Positions 60,545-64,000 of a DNA stretch of 64,000 nt are shown here, one piece after another. This DNA is from Saccharomycopsis crataegensis. Its lineage: Eukaryota > Ascomycota > Saccharomycetes > Ascoideales > Saccharomycopsidaceae. The translations under genes were made by a program, and so were the position numbers. The stretch covers positions 496,001 through 560,000 of the forward strand of contig NW_027043830.1 of assembly GCF_037102585.1 (NCBI RefSeq). The letters run 5' to 3'. Each line of letters begins with the position of its first letter. The stretch's first letter is position 1. Below the pieces are notes generated by a model, which saw only the letters and a program-made list of their open reading frames with translations, searched no databases and was not told the DNA's origin.

Positions 60545-63007
60545 CTATTTTTTAGCAAGCTGACTTCTGGTTCTAGTTAAGTAGTGCTCTTGCCATACAT
60601 GGTCTGGGTATTTGTCTGTGACCGTACCAATAAAATATGTACCTCCTGAGTTGGTCCAAGACACTGAATCCTCCTCAAATTGGTATCTTTCAACAATAAA
60701 CTTATGAAAAATACTTGCAGAATTGTAAGCATCAACTGTTCCTGCAGTGCTCTTGAAATCTTTCAAACTAATGATTTTAGATCCTGGTTTCAAATTGTTC
60801 AATAATAAGCCAACCAGATCATTTAACTTAGGCTCGAAAACATAGTTATTGACCAATACAATATCTATATTTTCAACAATCTTCTTCACCGGTTCATTAT
60901 CAACAAAGGATTGTCTCAAGAAAAATGTGACTTTTCCGTGATCCAATCCATAATACTTGCTTCTTTGTAGAAACTCTCTTTCTTGAGACTCACAGGCGGC
61001 AGAAGCTTGCTCCATAATTTCCACACCATAGCTATCACACCCATATTCCAAAGCCGCTTGGAACACACAATTGCCGACCCCCGAGCCTAGATCAAGAAAC
61101 CTCATATTACTGTTGGCTCCAACATCAGAAAGCATTTTAGAGAAAAACTTGGGCAAAATTTCGCCATAAACAGTGTTTGAGAAGGCTTGATAACGTCTCA
61201 AATTTTTAGAAACTGGTGAAACAGTTCTTGAGTATATCTGATTTAGCAACCCATGAATTGCATCTCTGGATATAGTTTTCTTTGACTTGATAAATGGAAG
61301 AATGACGTCTTGGATTGAGAGTTGTTTTATTAAAAGGTTAAACATGGCAACACTTTCTTTAACCTTCTTAAGGTTTTTCTCAAGCGCCGCCTGTGCATAA
61401 AACCCGATAATACAATTGTGTGGCTGGTCCCTATTCATGACTTCTAGCTGGCGTTGATCTGGGAAAAATATTTGAGACATAATTACCATGGTTCTACCGA
61501 GCTCGTGGAATGGATCCAACTCTTCATCTCTTGGAGCTAGCAAGAGAAATTTTTCCTTACGTTGAATAAAAAGAGGATTATCCAAATCAATGACAAGTTC
61601 CGTTTCATCCTCAACTTCAAAATGCTCGCGATAATTATCCTTGAATTGCCTTATAAAATCAATGTTATTGATGAAATCTATAGGCTTGGCTAATGTAGCA
61701 CAGGAGGCGTTTACTTCATTAGTAAACAATTGTCTTGTGCCAAGTACTATCTCCATTTTAGAAGGGCCCGTCGGGCTCCCGAATGATGAAAAATAATCCA
61801 TGAATTGTTTGTGCTTCTTTAATTCTGGTGAGATTTCGGTCTTTCCTGGCTTGTGAGACTTTTTAACAGAATTTACTTGCTCATTTTCAATTTCCTGTGA
61901 CTTCTCGTGGTCTTCCTTGAGATCTTTATTGATATTTTTCTTATTCTTCACTTGCTTTTTGATTGCTTTCTTGTCACCAGATGTTTTCTTCTTCGATTGC
62001 TTTTCTGGCTTTGTTTTAGATTTCACCAAAAAATTTTCAAAAAAAGACCCACTGTCATCGTTATACCCATCAATCAGTGAGAGTGGGGAGCTCAAGTATT
62101 CCGGTGTACTTTCACTTGACATTATATTGCTGCTATTTTTGCCTGTGTTTGATGTTTCATATTCATCAGCAGTCTCTATCTGAGTCTCTCCAACAGAGTT
62201 CTTTGGTTCCCCAACTTTCTCCTCTATTGAATTTTTATTCGCTTTCATTTTTTTGGAATTTTTCGTGGTAACTTTCACATCTTTATTTTTGAATCCATTT
62301 TTCTTTTTATTATTAGTGACCTTCTTTGTGTCTTTGACAGAAGATTTTTTTCGGCCCCTTTTAGACACCTGCTGTTCTTGAGGCTCCTTGTCAAATCTTT
62401 CTGTATCCTGCTCTGTATTCATATCTATATTATTGTTATCCGCGTGGGTTTCATCTATGGCCTCTTTCTCTATGGCATCTTGTTCTACGGCTATATGGGC
62501 TTTTTTTCTAGGTTTTTCTCGTCTTGAAGTCGAAGCCTCTTCCACATATTCTGCGAAAAATGTTCTTTTAATCTTGGTTCTGTCTCTCCCTATGCGCTTC
62601 TGCTTACCCCCCTTAGTAATGAAGTATTCGGCATCACCACATAATTGCCGAAGTGCTTTTGCTTTCATGCTTAATCCTTTTCCTTTCATTATGCTTGTAT
62701 CCTTTGTACCTTGTGGAGGTTCATTCGATTGATTAGAGGTTGTCTGTTGGATAGCACTAGGGGAATTGTATTCAGATTCTGTTGTATTTCCTGTGTGAAT
62801 GTCATCCATTGGCTTATCAGATGAAGTTTCTTGGTCGGGTATAGATTTAGGTATAGAGTAATTAGATGTTTCTGGAACACCCTCGTTCTCTGTTGCGACT
62901 ATTGGGTTATCAACAGTAACCATCAGCTCCACAGAGGGGTTGGCGTCAATTTCAGAGGTTCCGACACTGGTCTCTTTTGGGTCGATTTCTTGTGGCAAAC
63001 TGGACAT
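60545..63007 (-). CDS. DOT1: Dot1 histone H3 Lys79 methyltransferase
   Basis: Nucleosome-specific methyltransferase acting in telomeric silencing and the DNA damage checkpoint. 820 residues from the ATG at 63007 (582 in S. cerevisiae); the upstream frame has only a TTG start. The N-terminal 420 residues are long, disordered and Lys-rich, suited to nucleosome binding. The catalytic domain (about 450-810) has FHELGRTMVIMSQIFFP, then YGEILPKF, the SAM motif FLDLGSGVGNCVFQAALEYG (about 633-652), YGVEIMEQAS, VNNYVFEPKLN (the Dot1 NN-F motif) and LKPGSKIISLK. The N-terminus here is clearly longer than in S. cerevisiae. Confidence 0.95.
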   Translation of the reverse strand: MSSLPQEIDPKETSVGTSEIDANPSVELMVTVDNPIVATENEGVPETSNYSIPKSIPDQETSSDKPMDDIHTGNTTESEYNSPSAIQQTTSNQSNEPPQGTKDTSIMKGKGLSMKAKALRQLCGDAEYFITKGGKQKRIGRDRTKIKRTFFAEYVEEASTSRREKPRKKAHIAVEQDAIEKEAIDETHADNNNIDMNTEQDTERFDKEPQEQQVSKRGRKKSSVKDTKKVTNNKKKNGFKNKDVKVTTKNSKKMKANKNSIEEKVGEPKNSVGETQIETADEYETSNTGKNSSNIMSSESTPEYLSSPLSLIDGYNDDSGSFFENFLVKSKTKPEKQSKKKTSGDKKAIKKQVKNKKNINKDLKEDHEKSQEIENEQVNSVKKSHKPGKTEISPELKKHKQFMDYFSSFGSPTGPSKMEIVLGTRQLFTNEVNASCATLAKPIDFINNIDFIRQFKDNYREHFEVEDETELVIDLDNPLFIQRKEKFLLLAPRDEELDPFHELGRTMVIMSQIFFPDQRQLEVMNRDQPHNCIIGFYAQAALEKNLKKVKESVAMFNLLIKQLSIQDVILPFIKSKKTISRDAIHGLLNQIYSRTVSPVSKNLRRYQAFSNTVYGEILPKFFSKMLSDVGANSNMRFLDLGSGVGNCVFQAALEYGCDSYGVEIMEQASAACESQEREFLQRSKYYGLDHGKVTFFLRQSFVDNEPVKKIVENIDIVLVNNYVFEPKLNDLVGLLLNNLKPGSKIISLKDFKSTAGTVDAYNSASIFHKFIVERYQFEEDSVSWTNSGGTYFIGTVTDKYPDHVWQEHYLTRTRSQLAKK

Positions 63008-63605
63008 GTCTAATCCGTTATCCTTCTTCGTATATCCCAACAATCAAATTATCGGCAGACACAACCTCAATGGTCTAGAGAATGCCAGGGTAATTGCTAT
63101 ATTATCAGCGGTGGGGTTGTCTTGGTGGTTGTGTTTGCAATTCCCTTCAAATTTGGTGAATTGTTGTAGTCACGTGTTTTTAGGAAGACGCGTTTGTTTA
63201 CTGCTATAGCTCCTTGTTACTATTTGAACAAGAGAGGTATTTGCTTTAATATATGGTAACCAATGTTATGTTATTGTGCTGAATATCTGGTTGTGTCTCG
63301 GAACACAATTAACTTTACTCCGTTACTTCTGTGGCTACAATTAGAAGGAGATCCTGTTAGCAATACCAGAAGCTTGACCTCAACTGTCCAGGATTGCAGT
63401 AAAGGATTATAGAAAAAAAGCTAGCGTTTCTGAAATCTGATTTATCGTTGAAAATCTTGATCTATTTAAAGATATTGTCGTAGATATAGAAAAATGATGA
63501 ACTGTTGGGGTAGAGAGTCTCCTCATGGTGAGTCCACTACCATTAATTTAATTGGGCAAGAAAAAAAAAAGAAGAAGAAAAGAATATGCCAGGTGGATGG
63601 TATTA
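63008..63605. other. DOT1 promoter region
   Basis: 598 bases between DOT1 and the end of the small ORF that follows. The DOT1-proximal 200 bases carry a compact set of sites (listed separately). The rest is AT-rich without recognised features. Confidence 0.4.
63171..63200. promoter_or_regulatory. CACGTG, ACGCGT and forkhead-like sites upstream of DOT1
   Basis: Within 30 bases: CACGTG at 63171-63176 (as TCACGTG), ACGCGT at 63188-63193 (exact MluI cell-cycle box) and TTGTTTA at 63194-63200 (forkhead core TAAACAA in reverse). They lie about 165-195 bases before the DOT1 ATG and suggest cell-cycle control. Motif matches only. Confidence 0.5.
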
Positions 63606-63869
63606 TTACCTATTGCGTTTATAGACGGTATATACCTTAGCCAGTATATTCCATATGACAATAATCGTGATAATAGTAGCGTTGTTAGGGACACAAGGTT
63701 GTGCTGCGCAAATGCCTGATGCGGTAAGCGCGTCCGCCAGATTCGGTGCACAGATTCCAAAAGTGATCGGCGACAAAACGTTCACCGCCTGACTCGGCTT
63801 AGTGATAGTGGTAGTTATTGCCAGCAATATATATCTCCACAACTTGGAGGGGACAGTTTTTACAGACAT
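63606..63869 (-). CDS. Small putative membrane protein, unrecognised
   Basis: 87 residues from an ATG with A at -3. A basic N-terminus (MSVKTVPSKLWRYILL) is followed by a Cys-containing middle (FGICAP, SGICAAQPC) and one strong hydrophobic segment near the C-terminus (about 64-80, ATIITIIVIWNIL) ended by YKRNR. The plan would suit a tail-anchored or small mitochondrial/ER membrane protein. No family is recognised, and the ORF may be chance. The upstream 131 bases reach the window edge. Confidence 0.4.
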   Translation of the reverse strand: MSVKTVPSKLWRYILLAITTTITKPSQAVNVLSPITFGICAPNLADALTASGICAAQPCVPNNATIITIIVIWNILAKVYTVYKRNR

Positions 63870-64000
63870 TATGTTATCTCAAGGGCCAAGAATAACCATA
63901 CGTATGGCCCCACGGTAATCACTAACTGTCCGCACGTCAAAATTATGTTATTATTATTATTATGCTGGTGGCAAGGCTTAAATTAAAATCCAGCCCTCCT

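Noticed and set aside
63548-63760. Alternative minus-strand ORF overlapping the small gene at the right end
   Set aside because: It has no ATG start at its beginning and shares DNA with the better ATG-started frame 63606-63869.

Overview
The window is nuclear DNA of a budding yeast (Saccharomycotina). The evidence is the gene content (SSY5, SLI15, ROM2, BUB2, KTR/KRE2 and MNN2 mannosyltransferases, VNX1, PFA4, SSZ1), the compact AT-rich spacing of about one gene per 2.3 kb, and short spliceosomal introns near gene ends. A TRAPPC11 homologue and a NECAP-type protein suggest a lineage outside the Saccharomyces group. CTG codons are rare in the genes I read; one CTG at a conserved membrane position of VPH1 favours the standard Leu meaning, but this is not decisive. 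I saw no tRNA, rRNA, transposon or CRISPR array.

Layout: 1-1150 flank with no supported gene; VPH1(-), BUB2(-), KTR-family(+), PFA4(+), NECAP-like(-), VMA22(+), SSZ1(-), DTD1(-), BFR2(+), SLI15(+), a Ser-rich unknown(-), a SET/MYND gene(-), ROM2(+), RAD54(-), SSY5(+), MIX14/CHCHD5-like(+), TRAPPC11(+), VNX1-like(-), mL59/MRPL25(-), a PMT1-family protein(-), IPL1(-), a CZIB/YCR090C-like gene(+), APS1(-), MNN2-like(+), FLC-like(-), an alpha/beta hydrolase(-), DOT1(-) and a small membrane-type ORF(-). Genes are unlinked in the usual yeast way, but themes recur: V-ATPase (VPH1, VMA22), mitosis (BUB2 in mitotic exit; SLI15 and IPL1 as two subunits of one chromosomal passenger complex), Golgi/ER glycosylation (KTR, PMT, MNN2), Golgi traffic (APS1, TRAPPC11, NECAP-like), and chromatin/repair (RAD54, DOT1, SET gene).

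Six genes need introns to be read fully: VPH1, PFA4, DTD1, the SET gene, MIX14 and APS1. I placed each from splice signals plus agreement of the joined protein with the family. The introns are 62-122 bases, with donors GTACGT, GTAAGT or GTATGT, and none has an exact TACTAAC branch site.

Most notable: (1) BFR2 is split into two frames at a run of seven A, in the geometry of a -1 slip; (2) the SET gene changes frame inside its MYND finger at a TGA; (3) the PMT1-family protein has His and Asn where PMT1 has catalytic-loop Asp77 and His80; (4) APS1 has an intron only 13 coding bases before its stop; (5) a 15-bp perfect hairpin and a long open frame broken by one stop lie in the otherwise empty 34.5-36.0 kb gap.
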